A stretch of DNA of 64,000 nt, from the NCBI GenBank assembly GCA_009739505.2, contig CM019174.2, positions 10,162,858 to 10,226,857 on the forward strand. The letters run 5' to 3'. The notes beneath the pieces were generated by a model. That model had not been told where the DNA came from and did not search any database. It was given only the letters and a program-made list of their open reading frames with translations. Made by a program: the position numbers and the translations under genes. This DNA is from Apolygus lucorum (lineage: Eukaryota; Arthropoda; Insecta; Hemiptera; Miridae). This document shows positions 9,064-20,306 of this stretch, piece after piece; positions within the stretch are counted from its first letter, which is position 1, and the number at the start of each line of letters is the position of its first letter.

Positions 9064-10717
9064 TAGGGTGAAGGAACCAATTGCTAACACCACCCCAATT
9101 ACTAACACATGCTCATTCTTCCTTGAAAAATAAGCGTTCCTGGTCACCTAGGGATTCAAATTTGGCACCAAATCAATGTCACAGTTATTTTCTACAGATT
9201 CTCGCCAAAATCTAGTCGGCATTGACGATAAGGGGTTCGGGAATGAAGTTTTATCATCAGTCTAACACCTGCAGTCCGATCGTTAGCGGTTTTGCTAAGG
9301 AGGTGAGTCGCAATTTCATCTATTATAACCGTTTCATCTTTGTTTCTACATTCAATTTACTTTTTACCGCTCCAGTATTGATATTAACTAATAAGAATAC
9401 ACAATTCCAGTGCAAATAACTGATAAAATAACATTTTTCCGTGTTAGGATTTGGGTACCCAGAAACGTGCCTTTACCCAATTACTGACACTTGTGTTAGT
9501 AATTGGGGTTTTCCGAAATCTTTAGTTCCAAAGCCTAATTAACTAGGGTTTTTACGTAGAATGCGATGTTGCTTCCCGCCTTTTGAAAAACGTCTGCCAA
9601 GTTGGGTGGGCAGTATAGCTTCCTCACTCATTGTAACATGGACGTATAGAATCAGTTGGCGAAAAACAGGAGAGGAAATGGCCTTGGAGCTCACTCAGCT
9701 GATCAGTGACCACTCAGGCACCTTCAGCATTCTCCATTGACCCTGCCTCTCAAATTTCAGCTTCCTGCGTTCAACAGGAGAGAAAATGGCCTTGGAGCTC
9801 ACTCAGCTGATCCGAAGGTGCTGAAATTTATAGGGGACCGTCTAGGACCTAACCCGCACAATCCCTGAAAATTTCATCAAAATCGGACCACAGGTTAGTA
9901 TAGTTTTGCCCGGGACAAGGATTGACCACAGACAGACAGACAGACCGACAGACAGACAGACACGGAACCAAAATTGTTCGGGAAGCTCTAAAACGCAAAA
10001 AGCAAGTGGAAATTTTGATTTTGGAGGACATTTTTTTTTTCACTTCTTTCACGAATACAAAGCTTCCCTACCTTCGGTAGTGAGGAAGCAAAAAGCAAGG
10101 GATCCATATCATAACAGAGGTGTTAGTAACTAGTTATGGGAGTGTCAGTATTTGGGATGTACGCACACCAGATACTAACATTGAGCATATCCAGTCACTG
10201 ACACCCCTCTCCCTGCTAGGAACCTACTCGTATCTTTCCTCCTATTCTTATTCTCTATCATTAAAAAACTGTCTCGAATTTATGCATCTTCGAAAAAGCT
10301 TCGAAAGCTTGATTTCGCCTCCAATTTGTCGAAAATTTTGAGAAAGAAGGTTGAAAACACGAAAACTTGTGCTTTGTGATTTCAAAATATAGGTACTAAG
10401 TAAATTACTTTTTCTATTTTAAAGTTGGAAATGAAAATAATTTGAACCTGATACAGGGTGTCAGTAATTGGTTCCTCACACTGTCAGTAACTGGTGAATG
10501 CATGTAGGTAATAGGAGAAAAAAGATGCATCCAAATTTTAAGCAAATAAATGAATTGATTTGTCGTTTTGATAATTCTAATGAGCAAAATTGAAGAAACT
10601 GATGTTGGCCTAAGGGGAAAAGTTTCAATTGTGAGGAAAGATTAATAAATACGAGAGAAATTGTTGAAAAACCACAAAATTTTTCTTGAAGTGTCATTAA
10701 TTGGTGCTTTTACCCTA
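9064..10717. mobile_element. TAGGGT-ended DNA element with internal CCAATTACTAACAC word array
   Basis: Positions 9064-9090 (starting TAGGGTGAAGGAACCAATT) match the reverse complement of 10691-10717 at 21 of 27 bases. The word CCAATTACTAACAC or its complement GTGTTAGTAATTGG, with small changes, appears near 9077, 9096, 9478, 9493, 10120, 10170, 10195, 10455, 10485 and 10692, giving pairs at both ends and scattered inside. No transposase is visible. A copy of the GTCTGCCAAG-type dispersed element occupies about 9592-10090. No target duplication is seen. Confidence 0.55.
9592..10090 (+). mobile_element. Partial copy of the GTCTGCCAAG/GAGGAAGC dispersed element
   Basis: The copy starts GTCTGCCAAGTTGGGTGGGC and continues through AAATTTCATCAAAATCGGAC, a (GACA)-rich stretch at about 9930-9962, GGAACCAAAATTGTTC and AAGCTTCCCTACCTTCGGTA to GAGGAAGC near 10082. 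It corresponds to 24063-24390, but the right terminal repeat present at 24509-24542 is missing. A nearly identical 27-base phrase around GGAGAAAATGGCCTTGGAGC occurs twice (about 9670 and 9778) within it. Confidence 0.65.
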
Positions 10718-11313
10718 GCGTACTGTATAGTGTAAAACTGATCCCAAATGTTTAAATAATTGAAGAGTCAACACGTACAAACCACACTTGAACCATAACT
10801 AAGTATATATTTTAGTTGAATATTAACTTTAAATTATTGAGAAGAAATACAATCTGGTTATTCTATTAGAATATTTCCAATTTTGTTGTTTAATGAATGG
10901 AAATAAAATTCCTTATGAACGCAATATTTTATGATCACAGAAACGATGATTCTCTAAATGTAAGGGAACAACCATCGTTGTCGATTCAAGCTGTTTGTTT
11001 CGACCATTTCGGCATTTCCCAACTTTTCGGGAGGAGCAAAAAAACTGGTTGCTACGTACTGTTGCCATTAACGATATTGAAAGGGGTTGTTGTCATTTTG
11101 GAGTTCCCTTGACTCCTTCGTCTAGTAGGAATAATTTGAGCCAAAATCTCTAAGCAACGGTAAAAGAGGAATTGGAATAACCCAAGATCCCTGTTTCGTA
11201 AAAATGGTCGATAGGGGACGTTGCCTCTTGAGCGACGAAATGCGTCATCAATAAAAGTTAAAAAGATACCCTATCCACTTATGAGTGGATATTGAATTAA
11301 AAATCACACTCAC
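10718..11313. other. Non-genic region
   Basis: AT-rich sequence. The only longer open frame (plus strand, about 10897-11112) shows no motif I can name. Nothing else is supported. Confidence 0.4.
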
Positions 11314-11429
11314 CTGTTTTTCAGTAGATGAGTCTTTGTCGGCACCGAGGTTGTCCAAAAGGTAGTAAGAATTGGCACCGCTGTTTCTCTCAAAGCACCT
11401 CAACTTCATCCCAACACCGCAACAACAAC
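11314..11429 (-). CDS. Candidate internal exon sharing its core with satellite array 1
   Basis: On the minus strand a TTTTTTATGTCTCCAG acceptor is followed by 116 bases open in one frame and then by CAG|GTGAGT, a consensus donor. The frame reads CCCGVGMKLRCFERNSGANS, YYLLDNLGADKDSSTEKQ. The first 26 or so exon bases (GTTGTTGTTGCGGTGTTGGG, then ATGAAG) match, in opposite orientation, the core of every monomer of the satellite starting 160 bp to the right. It could be a real exon of an unseen gene, the ancestral source of the satellite, or a diverged inverted satellite monomer whose splice-like ends are coincidence. Neighbouring exons are not identified and no family is recognised. Confidence 0.35.
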
Positions 11430-11585
11430 CTGGAGACATAAAAAATATGATAAATTACTTATCGTAGTACAGAATAATCCATAATTTTTAATGAGACAAT
11501 TCCTATCCAAGGACCCAAGATTCATCAGGGACGAGTTCACAGTTTACAGCAAATGCTTAGTGGAGGCCGCAGTTAGGTGATGGTG

Positions 11586-14500
11586 CGTGGGAATGAGAAG
11601 GCTGTTTGGCACATTCTACTCTTCATTCCAACAACACGAGCACAACAATAACCAAGAGATCTTAAGGGATATTGGTCAGAACGGAAATAGTAGCCATCTG
11701 TCAATTCAGATGTCTGATCGTTTCCACACCAAAGATACCAGATTCTGCAGAGATACACTTGTGAAGTCCGCAGTTCGCTGCTGTGGGGTCGGAATGAAGA
11801 GGTATTTTCGACACATTCACTTCATGTCAACAACACAACAGCAACCTGGGGACCACTGGGGATATTGGTCAGTACGGAGTTACCCAGAACGCATCTGCCA
11901 ACCCAGTCTGTCTGTTCGTTCTCACACCAGATTCTGCAGAGATGTACGATGTGATGTCCGCTGTTTGCTGCTGCGGTGTTGGGATGAAGAGGCACTTTTG
12001 GCACTCGCTCTTCACACCAACAACACAACAGCAACCTGGGGACCACAGGGGATATTGGTCAGTACGGAGTTACCCAGAACGCATCAGCCAACCCAGTCTG
12101 TCTGTTCGTTCTCACACCAGATTCTGCAGAGATGTACGATGTGATGTCCGCTGTTTGCTGCTGCGGTGTTGGGATGAAGAGGCACTTTTGGCACTCGCTC
12201 TTCACACCAACAACACAACAGCAACCTGGGGACCACTGGGGATATTGGTCAGTACGGAGTTACCCAGAACGCATCTGCCAACCCAGTCTTTCTGTTCGTT
12301 CTCACACCAGATTCTGCAGAGATGTACGATGTGATGTCCGCTGTTTGCTGCTGCGGTGTTGGGATGAAGAGGCACTTTTGGCACTCGCTCTTCACACCAA
12401 CAACACAACAGCAACCTGGGGACCACAGGGGATATTGGTCAGTACGGAGTTACCCAGAACGCATCAGCCAACCCAGTCTGTCTGTTCGTTCTCACACCAG
12501 ATTCTGCAGAGATGTACGATGTGAAGTCCGCTGTTTGCTGCTGCGGTGTTGGGATGAAGAGGCACTTTTGACAAATTAACTCTTCATGCCAACAACACAA
12601 CAGCAACCTGGGGACCATTACTGGTCAGTAGGCAGTAGGCATGAGCCAACCCAGTCTGTCTGTTCGTTCTCACACCAGATTCTGCAGAGATGTACGATGT
12701 GAAGTCCGCTGTTTGCTGCTGCGGTGTTGGGATGAAGAGGCACTTTTGGCATTCGCTCATCACACCAACAACACAACAGCAACCTGGGGACCACAGGGGA
12801 TATTGGTCAGTACGGAGTTACCCAGAACGCATCTGCCAACCCAGTCTGTCTGTTTGTTCTCACACCAGATTCTGCTGAGATGTACGATGTGAAGTCCGCT
12901 GTTTGCTGCTGCGGTGTTGGGATGAAGAGGCACTTTTGACAAATTAACTCTTCATGCCAACAACACAACAGCAACCTGGCGACCATTACTGGTCAGTAGG
13001 CAGTAGGCATGAGCCAACCCAGTCTGTCTGTTCGTTCTCACACCAGATTCTGCAGAGATGTATGATGTGAAGTCCGCTGTTTCCTGCTGCGGTGTTGGGA
13101 TGAAGAGGCACTTTTGGCATTCGCTCTTCACACCAACAACACAACAGCAACCTGAGGACCACAGGGGATATTGGTCAGTACGGAGTTACCCAGAACGCAT
13201 CTGCCAACCCAGTCTGTCTGTTCGTTCCCACACCAGATTCAGTAGAGATGTACGATGTGATGTCCGCTGTTTGCTGCTGCGGTGTTGGGATGAAGAGGCA
13301 CTTTTGACAGATTAACTCTTCATGCCAACAACACAACAGCAACCTGGGGACCATTACTGGTCAGTAGGCAGTAGGCATGAGCCAACCCAGTCTGTCTGTT
13401 CGTTCTCACACCAGATTCTGCAGAGATGTACGATGTGAAGTCCGCTGTTTGCTGCTGCGGTGTTGGGATGAAGAGGCACTTTTGGCATTCGCTCATCACA
13501 CCAACAACACAACAGCAACCTGGGGACCACAGGGGATATTGGTCAGTATGGAGTTACCCAGAACGCATCTGCCAACCCAGTCTGTCTGTTTGTTCTCACA
13601 CCAGATTCTGCAGAGATGTACGATGTGAAGTCCGCTGTTTGCTGCTGCGGTGTTGGGATGAAGAGGCACTTTTGACAAATTAACTCTTCATGCCAACAAC
13701 ACAACAGCAACCTGGCGACCATTACCGGTCAGTAGGCAGTAGACATGAGCCAACCCAGTCTGTCTGTTCGTTCTCACACCAGATTCTGCAGAGATGTACG
13801 ATGTGAAGTCCGCTGTTTGCTGCTGCGGTGTTGGGATGAAGAGGCCTTTTGGCATTAGCTCTTCACACCAACAACACAACGGCAACCTGGGGACCAGGAC
13901 CACAGGGGATATTGGTCAGTACGGAGTTACCCAGAATGCATCTGCCAACCCAGTCTTTTCTGTTCGTTCATTCCCACACCAGATTCAGCAGAGATGTACG
14001 ATGTGAAGTCCGCTGTTTGCTGCTGCGGTGTTGGGATGAAGAGGCACTTTTGACAGATTAACTCTTCAAGCCAACAACACAACAGCAACCTGGGGACCAT
14101 TACTGGTCAGTAGGCAGTAGGCATGAGCCAACCCAGTCTTTCTGTTCGTTCTCACACCATGATTCTGCAGAGATGTACGATGTGATGTCCGCTGTTTGCT
14201 GCTGCGGTGTTGGGATGAAGAGGCACTTTTGAAACATTCACTCTTCACGCCAACAACACTATAGCAACCTGGGGACCATTACTGGTCAGTAGGCAGTAGG
14301 CATGAGCCAACCCAGTCTGTCTGTTCGTTCCCACACCAGATTCTGCAGAGACGTGCATGTGATGTCCGCTGTTTGCTGCTGCGGTGTTGGGATGAAGAGG
14401 CACTTTTGAAACATTCACTCTTCACGCCAACAACACAACAGCAACCTGGGGACCAATGGGGATATTGGTCAGTAAGGAGTTACCCACTACGCATCTGCCA

Positions 14501-15105
14501 ACCCAGTCTGTCTGTTCGTTCCCACACCAGATTCTGCAGAGACGTGCATGTGATGTCCGCTGTTTGCTGCTGCGGTGTTGGGATGAAGAGGCACTTTTGA
14601 AACATTCACTCTTCACGCCAACAACACAACAGCAACCTGGGGACCAATGGGGATATTGGTCAGTAAGGAGTTACCCACTACGCATCTGCCAACCCAGTCT
14701 GTCTGTTCGTTCCCACACCAGATTCTGCAGAGACGTGCATGTGATGTCCGCTGTTTGCTGCTGCGGTGTTGGGATGAAGAGGCACTTTTGAAACATTCAC
14801 TCTTCACGCCAACAACACAACAGCAACCTGGGGACCAATGGGGATATTGGTCAGTAAGGAGTTACCCACTACGCATCTGCCAACCCAGTCTGTCCGTTCG
14901 TTCTCACACCAGATTCATCAGAGAACGTGCATGTGATGTCCGCTGTTTGCAGCTGCGGTGTTGGGATGAAGAGGCACTTTTGACAGATTAACTCTTCATG
15001 CCAACAACCTAACAGCAACCTGGGGACCACTGGGTATATTGGTCAGTACGGAGTTAACCAGAACGCATCTGCCAACCCAGTCTGTCTGTTCGGTCACACA
15101 ACAGT
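11586..15105 (+). repeat. Satellite array 1: 190/178-bp monomers with 368-bp higher-order unit
   Basis: About 18 tandem monomers run through the array. Each contains CACCAACAACACAACAGCAA, GATATTGGTCAGTACGGAGT, CCAACCCAGTCTGTCTG, CACACCAGATTCTGCAGAGA and GCTGCTGCGGTGTTGGGATG. Spacing is exactly 190 bp from 11942 to 12322. From about 12512 a 190-bp and a deleted 178-bp type alternate, giving an exact 368-bp period (12690, 13058, 13426, 13794). From about 14230 a 191-bp type takes over. The first (11586-11800) and last (15000-15105) copies are diverged, as unequal exchange predicts. Periods of 190 and 191 are not multiples of three, so the long open frames in it are not proteins. Confidence 0.95.
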
Positions 15106-16918
15106 GAACGAAGAGGAATTTAGAGGCATTTCTGACACATTCACTATTCTCGAATTCACTCAACTGCTAACGTTTTTTTCACGTAAGGAGGAAATAATAC
15201 TTCGGTAACTGCGCTTTATTCGATTGTTACTGCGGAATTGCCTCCGTTGATAATTTCATGGCCGCTGAGAGTCGTTAACAATGCGATTTCCCAGCTTCAA
15301 TGAATACTTTGGCATTTTCAAATTACCGACGAAACGGGAAGGCGACAAAAAAAGTTGTGCCATTAGTCAACAAATATACTTTTCAGTAAGCAGCCGACCA
15401 TCCGTGAACTACTCAATTCGAAGATAAAACGCATCAACGATAAAATGAAATCGTAAAGAGTTCAATATGATCGAGCGAAAAACGTAGTAACACATTTTCA
15501 ACGTCTAAAGGACGGGGCGTGGGTTGAATTTAACAAATAAATCGATAGATTCGATACATCAGAAGATCTACTTGGAAAAACTCGTTGAAGTAAATATTTG
15601 ACCTTATTTTAAAAGTTACTGGGCATAAATTATCGTGGTTTAGAAGATGTAGATGAAAAACTGAAAGTGCGAAAATGTAGAAGGCAATGGTTCTTAGCGC
15701 ACGTCAGTATACAGGGTTTTCGGGGTTGCAAATTCTAACAAAACATAAAAAATCGTTGACACCCTCACGATTGCAATGCAAGAATTTAAAATTTACCTCG
15801 CTACACTGTAGGAGTAGTCTTTCAACAGTGAAAATAATTGAGAAAAACTGATTCTTTGCGTGAAGTAAGTAGGTAGTTTTAATCTAGATGCATCTTCATT
15901 ACTTCTGACTTTGTGGCTCAAGCTAAATTTACCAATGTTTAACACCAGGGCTGAAGTGAACAGTCTGAATTCAAGCTATCACGTAAGTAGCAACAAATAA
16001 TTTGGAAACATTACTTGTTGCATTTACAGGTACAGGCGTCTCTTCTCATCCATTCTTTATAATATTTAATTTTTACTTCGGAAACAAGTCGCGATATTAC
16101 CGGTTAATTTAAGATAAAATCAAGATATTCCAAACTGAGGAATGTAAATTTTGCTTAATTTAGGCCTTGAACTCGCTAGACAGAAAAGCAGAACGATACA
16201 TCGATAGTTTTCAACCTTCAGACATTTGGAGGAGATGCGTGTTGAGAAGGGATGTGCATAAAGAAGGAATGGACATACAGAAGGAATAATTTATTGTTGG
16301 ATTATTTCATTACGGAACTTTAAATTAGGTAGGTGTTGAGTTTTGCGGGCGACGATCACCGATGGAAACACTGAAATTGACTTGTCAACTCTCTACTGAT
16401 GTGTAATTCGGTTCAAAAACAACCTTGAACTTAATTTTTTATATTTTTTTCAGAGAATCTTGAATTTGGCGTGGAAATGCTATATATCGATATTGTCCAA
16501 TAATACCGTTCCTTCATGTCGACATATCTAACGTAATTTGTCGATAAAAATTTCATACTCGTACATTGATGTATCGTTGCCATCCCTAGAAATAAGGAGG
16601 TACATACGGAACAACTCAAATACTTGAACTATCGCTAGTCAAGTTACGAAGTAATCGTTCTAGGATGTGATAAACAACATTTTCAATTGATAGTTGGGAA
16701 CCCCGAAGGGTTCAAAAATATTGCAAATTATTACTACGATATGTCCGTAGTAATTCCTAGAAAAAAATTCAAAAAGTTCCAAGTTTCTAAAAAAAAATTC
16801 TTGAAAATTCGCTAATATTATTGACTAGTACACGTTCGATATCAGGTCTTAGCCGGGCTTTTTTTGCATTAATGTTGCTTTTTATGTCAACTTTAAGTGC
16901 TTTCAGTTTCACTGAAAG
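15106..16918. other. Non-genic region with a TAGGGATGGCAAC end
   Basis: No gene is supported. Around 16570-16587 the sequence GTTGCCATCCCTA, read inverted, is TAGGGATGGCAAC and looks like a hAT-type terminus; a related TAGGGATGGCAAACCATC occurs at 41357. No partner end is found nearby. Confidence 0.4.
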
Positions 16919-16920
16919 TA

Positions 16921-17494
16921 CAGGGTTCGGCAGGGAGGTATGGATGATTTGAAATAATAGCTACACACTCTTTTTCAAATGAAACTAAAATTTTATTATT
17001 TCCGTGTGTACCTTGGATGATGCCATTATGAAAATTAAAGAGGAAAAAAATAAAACATTGATTATGTACGAAAAATAACATCTGATAAGTGGTGTCCGTT
17101 TTTGTCCACACACTCCTGTAGACGTTGTGAGAAGTTGTCCATACTCTTCTGTAGCATTGGACATGGTATTGCTCGAATTTCTTGAGTTATTGCTTCATTC
17201 AGGGCTTCAAGTGTAAGTGGTTTGTGTAGGTATACACGTGATTTGAGGTAGCCCCATAAAAATAGTCACAAAGTGTCAGGTCTGGTGACCGAGGAGGCCA
17301 CACCACATCTCCACGAAATGAGGCGCCTAGGAAATGTTATTTTTCGTACATAATAAATGTTTTATTTTTTTCCTCTTTAATTTTCATAATGGCATCATCC
17401 AAGGTACACACTGAAATAATAAAATTTTAGTTTCATTTGAAAATGAGTGTGTAGCTATTATTTCAAATCATCCATACCTCCCTACCGAACCCTG
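16921..17494. mobile_element. Fold-back Tc1/mariner-like element, 160-bp inverted arms
   Basis: Positions 16921-17080 are the reverse complement of 17335-17494 with few mismatches. Ends are CAGGGTTCGGCAGGGAGG and its inverse, flanked by TA on both sides (16919-16920, 17495-17496), which fits Tc1/mariner insertion. The 254-bp centre carries a transposase C-terminus on the minus strand. The left arm is that gene's natural 3' end; the right arm duplicates the same 3' end inverted in place of the gene's 5' part. Confidence 0.85.
17062..17334 (-). pseudogene. Mariner-like (DDE) transposase C-terminal fragment
   Basis: The minus strand reads GASFRGDVVWPPRSPDLTLC, then DYF, one lost base, then LWGYLKSRVYLHKPLTLEAL, NEAITQEIRAIPCPMLQKSM and ends HHLSDVIFRT before TAA at 17062-17064. 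W-P-x-R-S-P-D-L-x-x-x-D is the hallmark of the third acidic residue in Tc1/mariner-type DDE transposases; the tail 'RLQECVDKNGHHLSDVIF' is the typical C-terminus of the insect versions of this family. The first two catalytic aspartates and the DNA-binding domain are absent. One frameshift inside TATTTTTATGG also breaks it. It cannot encode an active enzyme. Confidence 0.85.
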
Positions 17495-17496
17495 TA

Positions 17497-18858
17497 TTTC
17501 AAGTTCGTAAATTGTTTCCGCCGGTGTTGTATTTTTGACTGGTATTTGATTTGGCAATAGTTGAAAAGGTTTGAAGAGATGTTCTGCAAAAAGATCTGAT
17601 TTCTCTATATTTCGCGAGCGAACTGTTTACTCAAAATTTTCAAGATCCCTAGGTCGGCGCTAGCCACTTGTAGTTCTGATTAATTTCTCTATAGAATCAA
17701 TCGTAGTTGTAGTCCCGATATTATGCGGAAAACAACAGACTTTGACGGATTCTAGGGGGTTTGAATGCCATTCGACTCAATATGAAGAAAATTGACTCTT
17801 TGGCATCAGAGGGAGTTGATAGCAGAGATCCTCACTGACACATTGACTTCCTAGTGAATGATTAGGACGACTATGTTGCAACTAAGAGGAATGATTTGTT
17901 TACAAAACTACACCCGAGGCTGTAATTGCATTATACAACGGTGTCCTTTGTTATTTGGTCACCTGCAAAACAAACGTGCTTGGTATTTCCTTAGTATGAT
18001 GCTGTTCAAGAACGATATTTATCAATATTTGTAAATATTTATCGCTCGTCCAAATTGTGAGTTCCTACAGGTAGAAAAATTCAACAAAATGTCGAATTGT
18101 ATCGAAAGTTGTATTTAAATAGAATCAGGGCATTTTTAAAATCCCTTAGGAGTGACCCACATTAATCATTTGGAGCCCATATTCTAAATTTCGTCAAAAA
18201 CGGCGTACAGAATTTTTAAAAATTCGATTTCCAGATCTTCGATACGTGAAACCGCACATAGAAACATCCCTTCTATCTCGATTACTGAAAATTATAAACC
18301 ACAATCTAAATCAATTTAGACTGTTCCAAATCTGATTTTAATGAAATGCGTCTTATTTTTCATACTAAAAATATTCTTCAAAATTCTCTCCAAATGAATT
18401 GTGAGTCTCGTGTAAAGAAGAGCGAACCGAGATAATATTTCACAAAAAGTAGTTGGTTGTGTAAAAAAAAACAACATTATGAGATAAATTGTTAACATAA
18501 AAAACCAGAATAGGTAGGTACGCACATCTCACAGTTACCCTCATGTTGCCTCAAAATGGAGAATTACTGGCAACGGAAGAGCGGACTCGAATGAAACAAC
18601 AAAAACAAAGGGGATGCACTGGAGTACTGACGTGTCGATACAAAGTCGTAGGGGTTGAAACTGCAGTGGAAGGGGAATCCGATCAGGTCAACCGAGGGTG
18701 GGGCATATTTTAAGGGTCGACACAGTAACCTCCGCGGGGTCGCGCGTGGATTTCATCCAGAAGTGGGGGTGATATCGATGTGGAAGCAGATGAGGATGAT
18801 TCAGATCGAATGAGACCAACGAAATGCTGGGTAAAATCGGGATTGGGTAGCTCATGAG
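17497..18858. other. Non-genic region
   Basis: AT-rich unique-looking sequence. No open frame with a recognisable domain and no clear repeat. The segment 18600-18840 is more GC-rich but shows no coding pattern I can support. Confidence 0.4.
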
Positions 18859-19395
18859 TAGAGCTCGGAAAATATGCACGAAAATTTCCCGAAAATATGC
18901 ACCGGAAACTGGAAAAATATGCAAAATATGCATTTGCCCTTAAAACTGCATACGACTTTGGAATTTCAGTATTTTAAGAAAGGATGTCCCATATTATTAC
19001 ATTTTTTAGCCCTTTTTTCTCCTAGAAAAAATTTATGAAGCATCACGTAAAGTAAACAAGCAATTCAAAAAATCAGTTATACATTTTTTATTCACTTTTA
19101 TACATTTATACGAACTAGGTATAAAATGTAAAGATGAACTATATATTATATTGGACAACAATTACACGCTCCAAATTATCAGGTGTAAAACAGTGTCTCC
19201 TGTCACTTAAAATTTCTTTCATTGCAGAAAACGATCTCTCTACATCGCAAGATACAATGGGCAAAAATTTAAAAGTGGAAATTTCTTTTGGAGAGTCCCA
19301 TGAGCTTTGAGAATTTTCGTGATTTGAACCACTGAAGACCACCCTGGATTTTCCGATAGGACCCCCTCCAGTTTATCCTTGACGGCTTTTCCAGT
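18859..19395 (-). mobile_element. Truncated hAT element, 3' end
   Basis: The left boundary TAGAGCTCGGAAAATATGCA resembles a hAT terminus and is followed by several AAAATATGCA repeats (18870-18935), which look like subterminal binding words. A transposase C-terminus follows at 19139-19395 on the minus strand, in the orientation expected for the element's 3' end. The 5' part is missing: at about 19395 the sequence changes to dispersed repeat R1. Confidence 0.65.
19139..19395 (-). pseudogene. hAT transposase dimerisation domain (hATC) remnant
   Basis: The minus-strand frame ending at TAG 19139-19141 reads FKFLPIVSCDVERSFSAMKE, ILSDRRHCFTPDNLERVIVV, QYNI. S-x-DVERSFS-x-x-x-x-ILSDRR-x-x-FT-x-x-NLE is the conserved core of the hAT family C-terminal dimerisation domain. 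Upstream, in another frame, AVKDKLEGVLSENPGW precedes it, so there is a frameshift near 19345. The catalytic DDE region and zinc finger are absent. As the element is cut off at about 19395, it is a dead fragment. Confidence 0.85.
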
Positions 19396-19720
19396 CATAC
19401 CTTTATATCGAAATTTTTTGAGTTAGGGCGTTTTCAAAATTTCAAAATTGATTTTGGAACCCTTAGAAGTGACCTACATCAACCAAAAGCTTCGGGGCAC
19501 AACTAGACCCCAAATGGAGCCTACATACCAAATTTCATCAAAATCGGTCAATGCTAAGTGGCAAAAGTGCCGCGTACGGCGGACGGACGGCCAAATTTTT
19601 ATTCGATTTTTGGATTCTACGTACCTTGAAACGTAAACCATCAAATTTTGAGGGGGTGTTAAAATTTTTTTTTTCTTGGTTGATTCCAAAGGTTCATTAT
19701 TGAAAATAATAAACCTAAAG
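19396..19720 (+). repeat. Dispersed repeat R1, copy at 19.4 kb
   Basis: R1 is the commonest dispersed repeat here. Landmarks in order: TTATATCGAAATTTT, GAGTTAGGGCGTTTTCAAAA, TCGGGGCACAACTAGACCCC, ATGGAGCCTACATACCAAAT, TTCATCAAAATCGGTCAATG, GCCGCGTACGGCGGACGGAC, TTTTTGGATTCTACGTACCT, TTGAAACGTAAACC, GGTTCATTATTGAAAATAAT. This copy lacks the upstream third found at 63165-63380. The long open frame across it is shared between copies because the DNA is shared, not because it codes. Confidence 0.85.
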
Positions 19721-19900
19721 TAGAGTTGTGTCGGTCAGGAGTGAACGTATTGAAAAGACCTTATCTTCAAAACGACCTTGTCTGAACTGAACGGGTTGCC
19801 AAAATTAACACGGTCATTCGTTCATCAACCCACCAATCGAGATTTCTGAAAAATTCCGAAAACAACTGCAGAAGGCCAACAAAACAAATTAATTGCCCGC

Positions 19901-19937
19901 AACATGGATGTATAATGTATTTGTATACATCCATGTT
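19901..19937. repeat. Short hairpin, AACATGGATGTATA arms
   Basis: AACATGGATGTATA pairs with TATACATCCATGTT across an 9-base loop. Further copies of ACATGGATC and CATCATGGATT follow within 60 bases. Confidence 0.7.
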
Positions 19938-20154
19938 TGTACATGGATCAAGAATGTGTGAAAATTACTTGGGAGTACATCATGGATTCTAGGTCCATGG
20001 ATTACATCAACAGAAAGGAGTGGTTTTCTATGGAAGTATCAACAACATTTTTACATGGAGGTATCAACGGAAAGGAGTGGTTTTCTTCCTTCATCCAACT
20101 TCCATCATCCAAGTGCAGTATTACGTCCGAATGAACTATGGACTAAAAAGAGAG

Positions 20155-20306
20155 TTGAATGAATCAATGAGCTAAAAGACAAAAACGAACGAATGATTCT
20201 TTTGGAATCGATGACCTGAAAGACAAAAAAGACTCAAAGACTGACTCATACGATTCGAATCAATCTTTCGTTCGTTTTTGTCTTTTAGCTCATTTGATTC
20301 ATTCAA
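20155..20306. repeat. Fold-back sequence, about 45-bp arms
   Basis: The left arm (20155-20199, with GAGCTAAAAGACAAAAACGA) is complementary to the right arm (20257-20306, with TCGTTTTTGTCTTTTAGCTC). The 57-base centre also has AAAGACAAAAAAGACTC copies. It looks like a small MITE or the folded end of one. Flanking sequence to 20460 contains several GACTC/GAGTC-rich phrases. Confidence 0.75.

Noticed and set aside
9906..9962. (GACA)n as a functional microsatellite of a gene
   Set aside because: It is a constituent of the GTCTGCCAAG-type dispersed element, present at the same place in the 24.2-kb copy.
11587..12524. Open frames of 130-185 codons in array 1 as a cysteine-rich repeat protein
   Set aside because: The 190-bp period is not a multiple of three, so the same DNA is read in different frames from unit to unit; this is not protein-level repetition.
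19448..19636. A small gene beginning MILEPLEVTYINQK, found nearly identically at 63415-63603
   Set aside because: Both lie inside R1; the peptide is conserved because the DNA repeat is, other R1 copies are frameshifted, and indels ignore codon phase.
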